A DNA stretch of 6,312 nt from Clostridiales bacterium (GTDB lineage Bacteria > Bacillota > Clostridia > Lachnospirales > Lachnospiraceae): positions 1 to 6,312 of the forward strand of contig JAJBVF010000408.1 in NCBI GenBank assembly GCA_020859965.1. Reading direction: 5' to 3'. Numbering within the stretch: the stretch's first letter is position 1; each line of letters opens with the position of its first letter. Shown here one piece after another: positions 5,364-6,312 of the stretch. Both the position numbers and the translations under genes were made by a program. The notes beneath the pieces are model-generated. The model searched no databases. It was given only the letters and a program-made list of their open reading frames with translations, and was not told the origin of the DNA.

Positions 5364-6248
5364 TCAGCCAAGCGCATATTCCTCGATAAATCCATCAATT
5401 GTGCCATCCTCGAGCCAGCGATTGATCAGAGTATCTACATATGCCGAGAATCCGGAATCCTTCGTGGTAGCTACGCCATACTCCTGCGGAGCAAACTCAG
5501 CATCAATGTAAGAACGTCCATCCGTCTTATAGATTGCCAGGATGGATTTGTCTACGCAGAACGCATCCACTTCGCCCGACTCAAGTGCCGTAGAAATAGC
5601 CGGATAGTCATCATACTGGCGGAAGGAAACTCCTTCTTCCCAGAGCGCCGGATCAAAGGTCTCAGAATCATAATCATCTCCGGTGAGTACGCCTTCGTCA
5701 ATCATAGCCTCCACAAGAGACCGCGCGGAAGTCGATCCGGAAGAAACGCCGACTGTCTTGTCAACGAGATCTTCGAGTGTAGTAATCTCGCTGGAATCCT
5801 GCACCAGAACCGTTACATGATCCGTATAATACGGGGTAGAGAAATCCCAGCTTTCTCTTCTCTCATCTGTAATCGTAAATGTAGCGATGACGCAGTCAAT
5901 ATCGCCGGAATCCAGAAGCTCTGTTCTGGTAGCAGCCGTAACGGTCGTAAACTCAACATCTACGCCCAGTTCCTCCGCAATCAGAGTCGCGATGTCAATC
6001 TCCATTCCGGAATACTCGCCGGTCAGCGTATCCTGATAGCCAAAACCTTCTACCGCATTCTTTACACCAACACGAAGCACACCCCGGTCAATAATCTCCT
6101 GCACATCTTCCGTGATCACCAGTTCTTCGCTTTCCTCAGCGGCTTCTGTACCAGCTTCTGTCTCCTCTTCTGCAAATGCCATACTGCCGCAGAGCGACAG
6201 AGCCATTGTAAGTGCAAGTCCCATTGCAACAAGTTTTCTTTTCTTCAT
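5364..6248 (-). CDS. Amino acid ABC transporter substrate-binding protein, probably acidic amino acid type
   Basis: A 294-residue type 2 periplasmic-binding-fold protein. Residues 1-26 form a signal peptide (KKRK, hydrophobic core, AFA cleavage site), followed by a Glu-rich linker (27-48) and the binding domain. Blocks GVLRVGVKNAVEGFGYQD (56-73), YSGMEIDIATLIAEELGV (79-96), TRTELLDSGDIDCVIATFTITDERR (107-131), FSTPYYTD (136-143) and DAFCVDKSIL (228-237) closely follow the glutamate/aspartate-binding group, for example Campylobacter PEB1 as I recall it. Arg130 is the expected carboxylate-binding residue, with Arg108 and Asp233 in the usual pocket positions. The family feeds the permease dimer encoded directly downstream. 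AGGAGG lies eight bases before the ATG. Cys20 is present, but Leu precedes it, so it is a poor lipobox. How the protein is held at the surface is unclear. Asp/Glu specificity is inference; cystine or glutamine cannot be excluded. Confidence 0.93.
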   Translation of the reverse strand: MKKRKLVAMGLALTMALSLCGSMAFAEEETEAGTEAAEESEELVITEDVQEIIDRGVLRVGVKNAVEGFGYQDTLTGEYSGMEIDIATLIAEELGVDVEFTTVTAATRTELLDSGDIDCVIATFTITDERRESWDFSTPYYTDHVTVLVQDSSEITTLEDLVDKTVGVSSGSTSARSLVEAMIDEGVLTGDDYDSETFDPALWEEGVSFRQYDDYPAISTALESGEVDAFCVDKSILAIYKTDGRSYIDAEFAPQEYGVATTKDSGFSAYVDTLINRWLEDGTIDGFIEEYALG

Positions 6249-6256
6249 AATGCATT

Positions 6257-6262
6257 CCTCCT
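6257..6262 (-). promoter_or_regulatory. Ribosome binding site of the binding-protein gene
   Basis: AGGAGG, eight bases before the ATG at 6248, a near-ideal site consistent with the high expression expected of binding proteins. The remaining 50 bases to the window edge show no convincing -35/-10 pair, so the operon promoter, or further upstream genes, lie beyond the edge. Confidence 0.8.
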
Positions 6263-6312
6263 GCTTTTCCTTCCATTAACAGTTACCTCTATTTTCAAAA
6301 CCGATTTCAGAC

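Noticed and set aside
6263..6312. Promoter for the binding-protein gene
   Set aside because: AT-rich with a TGTTAAT-like element, but no -35 box at suitable spacing.

Overview
The window looks like an ordinary chromosomal stretch from an anaerobic, low-to-moderate-GC Bacillota, most plausibly a Lachnospiraceae-type gut Clostridium. The clues are strong AGGAGG-type ribosome binding sites, a secreted solute-binding protein with a Glu-rich linker after its signal peptide, the CbiD enzyme of the anaerobic (cobalt-early) cobalamin pathway, and a stand-alone cytidylate-kinase-like protein. This placement is inference from gene content and style, not from a database search.

Layout. At 64-909 (+) is a patatin-like serine lipase/esterase, ended by a long hairpin terminator (923-976). 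Converging on it from the minus strand (940-2790) is a single 616-residue protein. It joins an N-terminal histidine phosphatase of the CobC type to a complete C-terminal CbiD, and it has its own apparent promoter (2872-2901) with a short palindrome over the -35 region. Upstream of that promoter is a clear rho-independent terminator (2930-2956). It closes a minus-strand transcription unit that runs from beyond the right edge: amino-acid solute-binding protein (5364-6248), two polar amino-acid ABC permeases (4520-5260 and 3738-4523, overlapping by ATGA), and a cytidylate-kinase-like protein (3060-3659). A strong stem-loop lies between the binding-protein gene and the first permease. A 37-bp imperfect palindrome lies just after the kinase gene. 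No gene-free stretch exceeds 300 bases.

How the genes work together. The binding protein should capture an acidic or polar amino acid outside the membrane and hand it to the heterodimeric permease. The ATPase subunit is not in this window. The kinase-like gene is probably read from the same transcript, but no functional link to uptake is evident. The CobC-CbiD fusion supplies a ring C-1 methylation and probably a late dephosphorylation step of cobalamin synthesis, from a gene that stands apart from other cobalamin genes here. I see no mobile element, RNA gene, CRISPR array or evident novel defence system. The points most worth a second look are the CobC-CbiD fusion, the palindrome at its promoter, the hairpin controlling or protecting the transporter message, and the palindromic repeat at 3021-3057.
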